Source: Lucinisca nassula | Taxonomy: Eukaryota; Mollusca; Bivalvia; Lucinida; Lucinidae | Reading direction: 5' to 3' | Assembly (NCBI GenBank): GCA_963580285.1 | Contig: OY757011.1 | Coordinates: 99,255,728-99,319,727, forward strand | Length of the DNA stretch: 64,000 nt | Shown: positions 1 through 10,329 of the stretch, piece after piece | How the letters are laid out: the number at the start of each line of letters is the position of its first letter | Numbering within the stretch: the first letter of the stretch is position 1 | Position numbers and translations under genes: made by a program | Notes under the pieces: generated by a model | The model's input: the letters and a program-made list of their open reading frames with translations, nothing else | Databases searched by the model: none | Told to the model about the DNA's origin: nothing

Positions 1-1370
1 TACTCTTGTTCATTGTCATTAGCCATATTCAGTCACCCCATCTTGTGGGGTCTGCAGGGGCCATTTCTTTCCCATCCACTTCATAAAAGGGCCTCATATC
101 TCAGAAACTGTTCAGCATTAGGTTGCAACAATCTTGGGCTTTTCTGGAATCCACCTTGCCCGAATCCCTCTTCTGCTTAAAAGGCCTTACATCTCAGGAG
201 CCATACATATCCCACCGCTAAACCATATATGTCTCTGTTCCTTTTCATAAGACACATTTAGTGACACCAACCAGGGCTCCATTGGTTCATGCCCCACCCT
301 CTCTACTATATAAAACACCTAATATTTCAGATACAGTCCACATGAGTGCTCATTTGGGAATGGGGTTTGTTTGGGAGACTTTATAATTGGTAGATTAAAA
401 TCATACCATGTTAAAATACATGTCTGCCATTGGGCAGTGCCCATCTGAGCTCCGGGTTATGAAATTTGGCTCTTTGGTTCGTTTGCTATGGCAAGTTAAG
501 AGTTTCCATTTACTTATAATGGGGAAAATTGAAAAAATGACATTTATGCCTTTCAAAATATTTTGTCAAACTTACATAGAAATGTTCCTTTAATAATGTT
601 CTTTTAGGCCTATTGGTTGCCACAGATGGGAAATTGTCAGTTGTCATCTGTTGTCCTGCAACAACACATTCAAGCGACATCAGACCTCTGAAGCCACTAG
701 GCTGATCGGGTCCAAATTTTATCTGTAGCAGGGCTTCCATGGTTAATTAAAATACTTTGCTGCCAGTCGGCAGTGCCCCCTGAGCTCTGGTGAGCATAGT
801 GGCCCATGGGCCTCTTGTTTAAAATGAGTTTGGTCGCATGAACAATATGGCCACCGTGCCCATACACCTGTGAACACAGATTCGTTCAAACTTCGATGGG
901 CTTCATTTCATCTTGACTTGAACATCATTCAATATATCCCAACATCCTGCCAGTCAACTGCCGGAGAGAAATAAGTTCAAAACACAAGGTGGTGTACATA
1001 TGCACATGTCATTGCTGACTCCTACACTGTCCAATCAAAATACATCTCAAATGTCAACCAGAAAGTGTTTGCCAAAATGAGAACAATCAATTGCTTGATC
1101 TAATGTTAGAAATCTTTGTCCAACTAACTTGATGCAAAGAGATTCATTGGAAGGTACTTCATACGAACTTGAACAGTTTGTGTCCACAGGCGTATAAGGT
1201 AAAAACCCTTCAGAAATCTTCTCCGGAACCAATAGGCCCATTATCAGGTCCAAGAGTCTGCCATGGTAAAAAAAAACCTTCAAAATCTTCTCAGAAATAA
1301 AATGGCTCCATAAGCTCTCAGCACTCAGGTGAGCGGCCCAGAACCACTGGTCCTCTGTTTTTTTTTGTTT
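1..1370. repeat. Degenerate remnants of a dispersed repeat
   Basis: No gene is supported here. Around 787-822 the sequence reads ctctggtgagc followed by ggcccatgggcctcttgttt, matching the right edge of the 450-bp-unit element at 58808-58842. The phrase aatatggccaccgtgccc near 845 and a second ggtgagcggccc edge near 1330 match the interior and edge of the same family. The small open frames are not conserved-looking and are treated as chance. The family is inferred only from matches inside this window. Confidence 0.5.
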
Positions 1371-2166
1371 GTTTTTTTGTATACCTTACACGGCTCAACA
1401 GTTTCCATCAGAGTTTAAAGGTTAGTGATCTGGAGCTTAGGTGAGTTTTTAAACAGTTTTAGATGTACAGGACTTCACACTTGTAAATAGCTACTGTTCA
1501 AGTATACTCCAGATACTGGTAGTTGTAGACATAGAAAGTTACAGCTGGATTCCAAAACATTGCACCACATTTTAGTCAAGTAGTGCAAGCGGACAAGAAA
1601 CCAACAAAGGGGAAAAAGAAATATATGTCAACTCACTGTCTGAAATATATTTCAGTGTCTCCTCGGTCATGGAAAAAAAAATTGTTAGTTATGATCATGG
1701 GAAAACAGTTGTTATCGCACTGACTTCAGCTGTTAAATATTTCATGCCCTCCATCTCGACGAAAATTTCCCGTGCGGTTCTTTTTGCCCACGCTCTAAAG
1801 CGTCTCCAAAGTATGCTGCAAATGGTAAATACCGTTTGCAGCCAGTGGTTCCCGTGGTAAGCGAACAGACCCAGTGATGCACTCTGAGCAACTTTGCTAG
1901 TCCAATGGTGCTATTGGCACTCAAGATAAAACATTTGGTTATTAGACACATACTACTTTAAGTTGCATCACTTGTAAAAGACAAGGCAATGTGCAAATAA
2001 TTTTCCAGTCAGCAGTTGACTTGAGGTTGCCAACTTTTGCATATCAATAATATACAGACATTTTGGTTTAGATATCCATCAGCCTCCTTGTGTAGTTTGC
2101 TATGCTCGTTTATAGGTAACACCTTTTTTTTCATATTACCAACAGGCATGTATATAAAAGGTATGA
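1371..2166. other. Intronic or intergenic sequence, nothing recognised
   Basis: The stretch is AT-rich with a T-rich run near 1358-1378 and another near 2127. I see no exon with splice signals, no terminal repeats and no RNA gene. Confidence 0.4.
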
Positions 2167-2172
2167 CGAATG

Positions 2173-3058
2173 TATGGAAGCCGATAGGGGACATTTTGAC
2201 TTGTGACTAACGACTTGTGACTACCGACTTGCGACTTATGACTTTTTACTTGTGACTTTTGACATACCTCAAGCAACGGCCGATTTCGGACAACGACGGC
2301 TAAGATTCCGGTGAGGCAAGCGATTTTTCTCCTTCTGTTTTATATTGTTTGAAAAATGCCACCGAAAAGATCATATGGTAGGTTATTTACTCTGATTTTG
2401 TGAATTTTTAAGACTTATGACTTGTCACTTATGAATTTTGACTTATGAGTTTTGACTTGTCACTTATGACTTTTCACTTTCGAATTGTGACTTTCGACTT
2501 ATGACTTGTCACTTATGACTTTTGAGTTTTGACTTGCAACTTAAGACAATTTCTTGGCGCGAATCTAAAGTAATAGGGCATAACAACACAGGCGGTAGTA
2601 AATTGTCACTAAAACAGAGTTGATAATACATGAAACAGGGTCTTCTAAGTGGCATTTCTAAACAATATACACTGGAATTGTCGGTGCCGTTGTCCGCTAC
2701 CCGATATTTTTCGGGTTTGCACCAAAAGTCAACAAGTCATAAGTCGAAAGTAATAAGTCACAAGTCATAAATCACAAGTCAAAGTTATAAGTCGCAAGTC
2801 ATAAGTCCTACAAAGATAACAAAAACAGAGTAAAAAACATAAACAAGTCTTCTTAATGGCATTCATCAAACAATATAATACAGGAGCAGCAAAATCGCTG
2901 GATCGACACCGTCGTTGACCGCCGTCTTCCACTGCGTCAGATTTGTCGAAAGTCAAAAGTCATAAGTCGCAAAAATTAGGCATGCAACTCCGACGTCGCA
3001 AGTCATAAGTCACAAGTTCAAAAGTCACAAGTCAAAATGTCCTCTATCGGCTTCCATA
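2173..3058. mobile_element. Foldback-like element, copy 1
   Basis: The ends are inverted repeats: TATGGAAGCCGATAGG at the left and its complement at the right (last bases CGGCTTCCATA, with one base changed near the edge). The arms consist of many copies of a 7-10 bp motif. It reads ACTTGTGACT or ACTTATGACT on the left, and AAGTCATAAGTC or AAGTCACAAGTC in inverted form on the right. The centre is non-repetitive, with a caacgacggctaagattccggtg segment. Inverted arms made of short tandem motifs are typical of foldback elements and of subterminal transposase-binding repeats. No transposase gene is present, so it is non-autonomous. Confidence 0.75.
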
Positions 3059-3126
3059 GATAACTGATATTTTTTCCATTGTTTAACATCTGCATTGCCG
3101 TACTGTACAACTTTAAATTAATAAAT

Positions 3127-4496
3127 TATGGAAGCCGATAGGGGACATTTTGACTTGTGACTAACGACTTGTGACTACCGACTTGCGACTTATAAATGAC
3201 TTTTTACTTGTGACTTTTGACATACCTCAAGCAACGGCCGATTTCGGACAACGACGGCTAAGATTCCGGTGAGGCAAGCGATTTTTCTCCTTCTGTTTTA
3301 TATTGTTTGAAAAATGCCACCGAAAAGATCATATGGTAGGTTATTTACTCTGATTTTGTGAATTTTTAAGACTTATGACTTGTCACTTATGAATTTTGAC
3401 TTATGAGTTTTGACTTGTCACTTATGACTTTTCACTTTCGAATTGTGACTTTCGACTTATGACTTGTCACTTATGACTTTTGAGTTTTGACTTGCAACTT
3501 AAGACAATTTCTTGGCGCGAATCTAAAGTAATAGGGCATAACAACACAGGCGGTAGTAAATTGTCACTAAAACAGAGTTGATAATACATGAAACAGGGTC
3601 TTCTAAGTGGCATTTCTAAACAATATACACCGGAATTGTCGGTGCCGTTGTCCGCTACCCGATAATTTTCGGGTTTGCACCAAAAGTCAACAAGTCATAA
3701 GTCGAAAGTGATAAGTAACAAGTCATAAATCACAAGTCAAAGTTATAAGTCGCAAGTCATAAGTCATACAAAGATAACAAAAACAGAGTAAAATTTGAAA
3801 AATGCCACCGAAAAGATCATATGGTAGGTTATTTACTCTGATTTTGTGAATTTTTATGACTTGTCACTTATGAATTTTGACTTATGAGTTTTGACTTGTC
3901 ACTTATGACTTTTCACTTTCGAATTGTGACTTTCGACTTATGACTTGTCACTTATGACTTTTGAGTTTTGACTTGCAACTTAAGACAATTTCTTGGCGCG
4001 AATCTAAAGTAATAGGGCATAACAACACAGGCGGTAGTAAATTGTCACTAAAACAGAGTTGATAATACATGAATCAGGGTCTTCTAAGTGGCATTTCTAA
4101 ACAATATACACCGGAATTGTCGGTGCCGTTGTCCGCTACCCGATATTTTTCGGGTTTGCACCAAAAGTCAACAAGTCATAAGTCGAAAGTGATAAGTTAC
4201 AAGTCATAAATCACAAGTCAAAGTTATGTCGCAAGTCATAAGTCATACAAAGATAACAAAAACAGAGTAAAAAAACATAAACAAGTCTTCTTAATGGCAT
4301 TCATCAAACAATATAATACAGGAGCAGCAAAATCGCTGGATCGACACCGTCGTTGACCGCCGTCTTCCACTGCGTCAGATTTGTCGAAAGTCAAAAGTCA
4401 TAAGTCGCAAAAATTAGGCATGCAACTCCGACGTCGCAAGTCATAAGTCACAAGTTCAAAAGTCACAAGTCAAAATGTCCCCTATCGGCTTCCATA
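3127..4496. mobile_element. Foldback-like element, copy 2, with internal duplication
   Basis: It has the same terminal inverted repeats and motif-built arms as copy 1, in the same orientation, and nearly identical sequence over the shared part. It is longer because an internal segment beginning tttgaaaaatgccaccg occurs twice, at 3306 and 3794, a direct duplication with a period of about 488 bp. The duplicated part spans the left arm and the centre. The left flank of copy 1 (2167-2172) and the right flank of copy 2 (4497-4502) are both CGAATG. The two copies and the 68-bp spacer between them may therefore have inserted as one unit. Confidence 0.75.
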
Positions 4497-4527
4497 CGAA
4501 TGGGAATAATCACATAAAATGAAACTA

Positions 4528-4873
4528 CAGTAGAACTTCAATGGCTCGAACACCGATGGCTGGTTTACCATGGATGAGTCGAACCCATTCTTGAGCCCCT
4601 AGCGAAATCCTCTACATAAGAAATAGTGGGGGATAATTAAGGAGTTTTTAGTCTTTTTTCTTGCAAATGTATGCTGTGTGTACTCATTAGAATCGCCTCG
4701 ATGAGGCGATTCTAATGAGTACACACAGCATACGTTTTCAATATAGAACACCGAAAAGATGTCTAAAAGTATCTCGTTATGCCTCCTGACAGTAACCTCA
4801 GTGGCTCGAACTACCCCCGTCTCGAACAGATTTTCGAGGTCCCAAAGGTGTTCGAGCCATTGAAATGCGACTG
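4528..4873. mobile_element. pogo/Tigger-like MITE
   Basis: The element starts CAGTAGAACTTCAATGGCTC and ends with a related inverted sequence, GAGCCATTGAAATGCGACTG. Both ends are flanked by TA (4526-4527 and 4874-4875). CAGT...ACTG termini with a TA duplication are typical of the pogo branch of Tc1/mariner elements. A 65-nt hairpin at 4669-4733, starting GTATGCTGTGTGTACTC, occupies the middle. There is no transposase frame. A second copy is the shell of the nested block at 44564-45456. Confidence 0.75.
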
Positions 4874-4887
4874 TAATTAGTAGGTGA

Positions 4888-5310
4888 TTAAGTTAAAAGA
4901 GCACACTTGAATTGTATAATATGACTAAAAGAGCCTAAAATACGTAGTTTAATTTTAGCTTTAAAATTAAGCCTGATTTTATAACATAAAAAAACATAAG
5001 CTTTGACACAGTGGGCTAGGGCGCCGGAGTTCAGCTGTTGGTTTTCTTTTGCTCCAGCATGTAAGTATTTTATGGTGTCTAGTCCTCTCTGTCTTCTTTT
5101 GATTGTCGTGTCCGCGGAGTTGTTGCAGTCATACGGACTAAACAAATTATTTGTGGCGCGGACTGCTGACAAGTTAACCGTTTTTGCAGTATGTATTGCT
5201 ATTTTCTTTTTATTTTTGATAGCCGTTTGGCCATTTTGTGGGAAAGTAACTGTCAATTTGGCTTTCCACATTTGGCATTTTCATTATGGCGAAGTTGATT
5301 AATGTTTAAG
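4888..5310. repeat. Dispersed repeat fragment
   Basis: The phrase ggccattttgtgggaaagta, followed by tgtcaatttggctttcc, recurs at about 9310-9345 and 40068-40105, and inverted at 16860-16900. Both strands have an open frame over it (99 and 127 codons), but there are no recognisable domains, so I treat it as non-coding repeat. Confidence 0.45.
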
Positions 5311-5479
5311 AAATAGATCAGCTCTACCTGTGATTTGTAGAGTAATAAATCACAGTTTGGAGGTCAGTTTTAAAGTAGATCAAATCACGAGCGCGTAGCG
5401 CGAGTGATTTGTCTACTTACAACTGACCGACAAACTGTGATTTATTACCCAACAAATCAATGGCTAGAGCTGATCTATT
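5311..5479. repeat. 169-bp foldback palindrome
   Basis: The segment folds on itself nearly end to end. AAATAGATCAGCTCT at the left pairs with AGAGCTGATCTATTT at the right. Inside, TAATAAATCACAGTTTG, GGTCAGTT, AGTAGA, AAATCAC and GCGC pair in turn with their complements around a centre near 5395-5400 (gcgcgtagcgc). It is probably a short MITE or foldback insertion. No clear target duplication was found. Confidence 0.65.
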
Positions 5480-5860
5480 TCGATTCTAACAGGTTGAAAA
5501 TCGGCAATAATGCTGTTGTTTCCTTCAAAATCTCACAAGTTTTCGCCATTGTTATAAGAAATCCCGCTAAAATTATCGACTGAAACACATGCATTTACAT
5601 CCTTTTCTAACGCTTCGATGCGAGAAAATGACGTTACACCGTCTAACGTCAAGGAAATCGACTAGTGACGTCATCAATTGGCAGTTTTTAATGACATCAC
5701 TTATCACGCCCTTCCTAGCTGTGATTTGTTGTAGAAAAAAACACAGTTGTTTTCCATTGCCTATATAGGCGCGCTGTGTTAGAATTGTGTTTCTGTCTCT
5801 TTAGTGTCCTGGATGTTAGGTAATCATATTAATTCCTGATCATTGCCTATATTTTTATAT
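5480..5860. other. Non-coding, partly repeat
   Basis: No exon is recognised. The segment ending in taattcctgatcattgcc resembles the edges at 9440-9460 and 40195-40215. Confidence 0.35.
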
Positions 5861-6096
5861 GAGCCCCGCCAAGCGAATTTGTGTCTTCGAGCATTCCGTC
5901 ATGACAAAATTTAACTGCGCAAGCCCAGCCATTCAGAGGGGCCAGGGATATGGCTTTCTGTCTGAAGGTTCCTCTTGATTCACTGCTTGTATGAGCGAGC
6001 AGCGAAGATTCTGGCGAGACTGCGCGGATGCGCAGGCTCGCCTGAACCTTCGCTGCTCGCATAGGTGATAAGTACCAAAATCGCTTGACGGGGCCC
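5861..6096 (-). mobile_element. MITE with GRGCCCCGYCAAGCG termini, copy 1
   Basis: This 236-bp element has inverted ends GAGCCCCGCCAAGCGAATTT and, inverted, GGGCCCCGTCAAGCGATTTT. Inside is a hairpin of about 66 nt whose arms begin GCGAGCAGCGAAG. It is an almost exact inverted copy of 39073-39307. The flanks share ATAT (5857-5860 and 6097-6100), a possible 4-bp duplication. Open frames across it are by-products of the GC-rich hairpin. Confidence 0.75.
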
Positions 6097-6235
6097 ATAT
6101 TATAATGCTTAGAAATATAGGTTCATTGATGTATGAACAACCTTGTGTCAGAAGAAAATAAGTGGACCCCAATTTTCTATCCATTATGTACCAAATATCC
6201 TGGTTTGAGAGCTAAAATTGAAGGAAGAGGCTATT

Positions 6236-6560
6236 GACAAATGTTTTTTGGGGGGGGGGGGGGCTTAAATCGATTTTACGCGGCCGCAATCCTCGCCCTT
6301 GATTCCGTCCCGATTTAGACAATTAATTTGTTCAGTCTGCATGGAGGCTTCCTAACTCATCAATGTAAAATCTCCGAGAATACATAAAACAACCACAGAG
6401 ATGAAACAACGGTCAGGACTCGACAGCAAGAAACCACTGAAATGCTGGAGTAAAAGAAAACCAACAGTTAGACTCCGATGGGCCCAACCAGAGACAGAGC
6501 ATCAGGTACGAACCAGCATTACGTAAGAAAGCCTTTACGCTGGAACCGTCATAGAATCTG
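6236..6560. repeat. Dispersed repeat with G14 tract
   Basis: A run of 14 G (6250-6263) is followed by cttaaatcgattttacg and a segment running to about 6420. That segment is repeated after a G15 run at 13003-13017 and after a shorter G run near 17007-17011, in the same orientation. The family is unidentified. Confidence 0.55.
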
Positions 6561-6778
6561 CGACCTGACCCACCTGCGTGCAATTAAAGAGGGAAGCTAA
6601 TTCCGTTTTCTCACAGTTTTATCCATCTCAAATTAAAAATTTCTTTTCACCTGTCTATAAAGAAATACACGTAGTTGTGAAAAGGGATGTAGTTTTGAAA
6701 AGGGACGTTTACAGTCTTCTCAAAAATGTTTTGCAGAGTAGGACGTTTTACGAGATGTGCTAACGTAATAAAGCACTT

Positions 6779-7235
6779 TTTGGGTCGATTGTTTATCAAT
6801 CGAACCAAAGGTATAAAGGACAAAACCTCTATTAGTGCTGGAGTCCACGTGACTATCACTGATTTGTAGTAATCCGCGCAGATTATTTAGAGAATTTTAT
6901 CGCAGTGAGGTCAGCGTGTTTACGTGAAAAGGTTAACTGTAAAATCTGGGCTGGAATCATGGGTTGGGCTAGGCAAACAGTGTAGACCCAGATCAGACGC
7001 CACTGAACGCGGCGTCTGATCAGGGTCTTCACTGCTTGCTTAGAGTATAGGAATTTAAGGGTCAGGCGCCGAAAAACGCAGCGTCTGATCAGGGTCTACA
7101 CGGTTTGCTTTCAGTAAAGGAGTTTAAGGGTTAAACGAAACAGTCCACGCTGAGGCCCATTTTTCCTAACTACACCCAGAGACAATCGACCCACCAGTAC
7201 TCTCAGTGCTTTGATTTACATAGACCCATTATAAT
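6779..7235. mobile_element. MITE with TTTGGGTCGATTGT end
   Basis: The left part reads TTTGGGTCGATTGTTTATC and includes a small hairpin. The right part carries the inverted tail gacaatcgaccca near 7181-7194. A larger related copy spans about 61341-62260. The embedded hairpin at 6973-7041 (gcaaacagtgtag...) belongs to a hairpin family found more than ten times in the window. Boundaries are approximate. Confidence 0.55.
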
Positions 7236-7308
7236 AATACATCAGTGTGTCAAAAATGTTCTTTCATTTCTAAAGAATATTTGTGATCTTCTTCTCATTA
7301 TTGCAGTG

Positions 7309-7460
7309 TTTGTTTGTTTGAATTGAGGTTAACGTACCCGCCAACACTGTAAAGGTCATTTTGGAGACGTTGCTTGCAATTTTGTGGGACTTTTACCCGA
7401 CATTGAGATGAAATGACCTCTCAAGCGCTGCCGCCCAATGAAACCAATAGGGTTTATAAT
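7309..7460 (-). mobile_element. SINE-B fragment
   Basis: Only the 3' half of the GGGGCC-headed SINE is present, on the minus strand, including its (CAAA)n tail. The diagnostic phrase is aggtcattttggagacgttg. It is followed directly by a half copy of the CATYACG MITE. Confidence 0.7.
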
Positions 7461-7484
7461 CGCTGCAAACATACATTGCGCGTG

Positions 7485-7625
7485 ATTACGAAAACAAGCC
7501 TATACATTGTAAACTTCACCGCCGAAAAAAGAAAAATTTTAAGCTGAAAAATTGTGATATTTTTCTCATTTCTGCTCAAAATATGTTTTGTGGGTACTCC
7601 TTAGAACCGCCTCATTGATTAATAT
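7485..7625. mobile_element. CATYACG MITE, half copy
   Basis: It begins gattacgaaaacaagccta and runs into the central hairpin, which is cut after accgcctcattga. This is the outer half of the family described at 53096-53370. Confidence 0.65.
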
Positions 7626-8597
7626 ATGATACCATAGTTACTCTAAGTATTCGAAGAACAAAAATACTTACCAAACATTTTCTGAAATGTGAACAAGTAC
7701 AAATACTTCCCGATGTTCTGTCTAAAATTAGCTAGATGAGCGGCAAACCTGATGAGACGCCGCGATTCATAGAAGCGGTTCTAACAAACACTCAGAGTAT
7801 GAGTTTTGGTCTCTGTTTTGGCACAGAAAAAAAGAAAATAAAAACAATAAAAAGCACAGATAACAGTAACAGAGCCATGCGCTACAATGGTGTCACTCCC
7901 CATCTCTAGAACAAGATTCAGATGAAAATGTTTGTCAATAAGGCGGTTCAGACAAGTTACCACAATCTATGTTTTTGAGCAAAAAATAAGGACTAGAAAT
8001 GTTTTCAGAGGAAAACAAAGTCCCCCCACCATAAATATATCGAAAAACACCAATTTGACTTTAATAACTAGGTTAAAGTCACCAAAATGTAATCTGAAAA
8101 ACAAGCCATTTTTGGCCAAAAACTGACAGTTTTCTCGGGAGACTGTGACCTTAAAAAACAAACATTCATTATAAAGCTCAGATCACCAGACAAATTTGGT
8201 AGACTGTAATTAAATATTGCACCGATTTTGACCAACATTCATACATTCTTAAATGATATACCTTACAGATAAGCCATTTTTGGCCCCAAAAGAACAGGTT
8301 TCGGGAGACCTTGGCCTTAGAGTGCAGACAAGCCATTTTTGGCCCAAAATTGTCTATTTTGGGGGCCTGTGACCTTGAAAAAGGTCAAGATCAAGTCTGT
8401 GGTATGTTGTATTAATATATTGTATTAAGTCTTAGCTTTTGGTTTTACGACCCTGTCAAGATTATTTCGCTTATTCCGATCCGAGGTTGGCTAAAACCTG
8501 AGTACCCCAAAAATACAGCTGCAGAACTTGGCGTCTCCCATGTGACCCGAGCGGTGAGATACCTAATGACTAACTGGAATACTGTATCGGATCATTT
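7626..8597. other. Non-coding with short repeats
   Basis: No exon is recognised. The phrase caagccatttttggcc occurs three times between 8100 and 8350 in a loose repeat context with ccttgaaaaaggtcaagatc. Open frames here are repeat-derived. Confidence 0.4.
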
Positions 8598-8795
8598 TTT
8601 TTAAACAGTATAGATCCAGATAAGCAGGCTTCTCGGAATCCAGCTGATCTGGATCTATACTATACATCACGAAAACACGCCTATATAATCTTGACCCCCT
8701 TGAACCCCACTTTTATATAGTAAAACTGGGGTTTACAGGGGTAAACCTTATTTTTCTAATTTCGGCTCTAAAATAAAGATCGTTTCATTATGCTT
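8598..8795. mobile_element. Hairpin repeat and half CATYACG MITE
   Basis: 8601-8658 is a hairpin with arms agtatagatccaga and tctggatctatact. From 8664 a half copy of the CATYACG MITE follows: catcacgaaaacacgcc, then aaccccacttttatatag and aaactggggtttacagggg. It ends before the central hairpin. Confidence 0.6.
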
Positions 8796-8882
8796 CTTAA
8801 AGCATGGTAAAATTTTAATTATCATCACAAATGACTAAAATTCGGAGAGGAGTGTAGCATAAAGGGTTAATATAACACTTAC

Positions 8883-8990
8883 GCCAGCTACAGTCCGCCA
8901 ATTTCCATGGAAACAAGCACGTACATGTGAATGATCTGTCTCCATCCGTACAAGTACCGCCATTTAGACAGTTAGAACTCAGGCAGTCAT
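8883..8990 (-). CDS. EGF-like domain exon of a secreted protein
   Basis: The exon is 108 nt on the minus strand. It is preceded by a strong acceptor (tttaccctttatttttccag, 9010-8991) and followed by a consensus donor (gtaagtg from 8882). Both introns are phase 1, the usual arrangement for a shuffled EGF module. The 36 residues hold six cysteines spaced C-x4-C-x5-C-x8-C-x-C-x8-C, with the NGGTC motif after the second cysteine, which is a complete EGF fold. EGF modules mediate extracellular protein contacts. The upstream exon found in this window (36742-36430) ends in the matching phase, so both may belong to one gene, with further exons beyond the left edge. The wider open frame around the exon is intron. 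The EGF call is strong; the gene's identity is unknown. Confidence 0.85.
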
Positions 8991-9046
8991 CTGGAAAAAT
9001 AAAGGGTAAACATACTATCGGAAAAAAGGATTGTGACTCTGCCGTC

Positions 9047-9170
9047 AACCTTAAATATTCAAGCTCACCTGGGCCGAAGGCTCCAGGGGAGCTTATAGTA
9101 TTGTCTTCGGCTCGTCGTCCGTCCGTCGTCCGTCCGTCAGCACCTTTCACCTATTCTGCTGGCTGATGTC
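9047..9170. repeat. AGCTCACC-family fragment with GTCC tract
   Basis: The phrases aagctcacctgggccgaagg and ctccaggggagcttat match the left edge of the tandem element at 56778. They are followed by a short cgtccgtcgtccgtccgtc tract. The fragment lies just upstream of the EGF exon's acceptor. Confidence 0.6.
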
Positions 9171-9175
9171 AGTCA

Positions 9176-9480
9176 TTTCTCATCCGTAGCATGCCTCTGG
9201 TGGGGGATTGATGACATAAGGTTCCAAGGCGGTTCTTCTGTCGCGGCTTATTTTTGTTATGGTTTGTCTTTGGGTGTTTGTGTAGCTTATTTTATTTTGG
9301 ATAGCCTATTGGCCATTTTGTGGGGAAGTAACTGTCCTTTTGGCTTTCCGCTATTGTTGTTTCCATTAGGTCTATTGTTTCATGTTTGTGTTTCTTTCCC
9401 TTTGGTGTCTCTGGTGGGAGCTGTGGGTTGATTATATCGATTCCTGATCATTGCCTCCACTTCTATTTTTTATCAAAATT
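9176..9480 (+). repeat. Dispersed repeat, tgtcgcgg...gatcattgcctc family
   Basis: The segment from ggttcttctgtcgcggctta to cctgatcattgcctc recurs at 39965-40225 in the same orientation and inverted at 16745-16985. No terminal repeats or coding capacity were recognised. Confidence 0.6.
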
Positions 9481-9920
9481 GAATAAAACCTTTGGTTGGC
9501 CTGTCCCCTTGACCTGTGTTTTACTTTATCATAACTTTTAAAGCTTATGAGATAGAGAATTTATATTGGGCATGTAAGTTCCTTGTGACAATACAAAAAT
9601 TTAACCCATGACCAGTTACCCACTTTGTCATTACTTTTGAACCATTATAGCTAGATCCTTCATATTTGGCATGTAGGTTTATTGTGACAAGGGCCTCCAC
9701 TCACATAAAACACGTTACCTGTAACCCTGACCTTTGACCTACTTTATCTTCAGAATTTTTTTAGGTAGAGTCTTTATATTTTGCGTGTATGTTTCTTGTG
9801 ACGAGCGGTTTAAATTATTGTTTACTCTTCAATCGGCTACTAGATTCGCATTCCACCCTCACACTGTACAGAACCGACTTAAATCTGCTGGAATCAAGCC
9901 TCGTGGCCTGAGGAACAAAC
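9481..9920. other. Non-coding, nothing firmly recognised
   Basis: Loosely repeated phrases such as gcatgtangtttcttgtgac and tgacctactttat occur, possibly an eroded tandem repeat of about 110-120 bp. No exon or terminal repeat was identified. Confidence 0.3.
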
Positions 9921-10329
9921 TTTCTTGCACACCAGACAAGGAAATCCGTGATTTTACCCTGGGATAGAAATTTATGTTCTCACCCTGGTGTTCCGACCCC
10001 AAATCGAATATAATCGCGTGTTTGATAAATGCACTGGTTGATTCCAACCTCATGCGCGGCGTCGTCATGCGTGACGTCACTAAACATTCCTGTTTTGTCA
10101 TCACAAAATGGCGGACGTCGGTAACTGAAATGACAGCAGCATTAAGAATTCGCAATAGAAATGGAAGGTATGCAAGAAAAAGAATTCAATATGGGTGTGA
10201 GGGGTGGATAGAAAAATCCGTCCCTCGGGATCACTGTCCGGCATCATTCGGCAAGCCTCGTGATGCCGGACAGTGTCCCACGGGACGGATTTTTCAATCC
10301 AACCCTCACACCCATATAAGATTCTTATA
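9921..10329 (+). mobile_element. 409-bp repeat ending in a long hairpin, copy 1
   Basis: The segment starts tttcttgcacaccagacaag and ends agattcttata; it is nearly identical to 33737-34144. Its last 140 bp form a long hairpin. The left arm runs from gggtgtgaggggtgg through aatccgtccctcggga to cactgtccggcatca, and the right arm is the near-perfect complement. The two copies have unrelated flanks, so this is a mobile or dispersed unit. A one-sided hairpin end without matching inverted termini does not fit an ordinary TIR MITE. Confidence 0.65.

Noticed and set aside
5003..5302. Plus frame of 99 codons with hydrophobic stretches, and its 127-codon antisense partner
   Set aside because: It lies in dispersed repeat shared with 9300 and 40070, with no signal of conservation or splice sites.
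8815..9150. Full 111-codon minus frame as a gene
   Set aside because: Only 8990-8883 is exon; the rest includes the intron, with a clear acceptor and donor and a repeat fragment.
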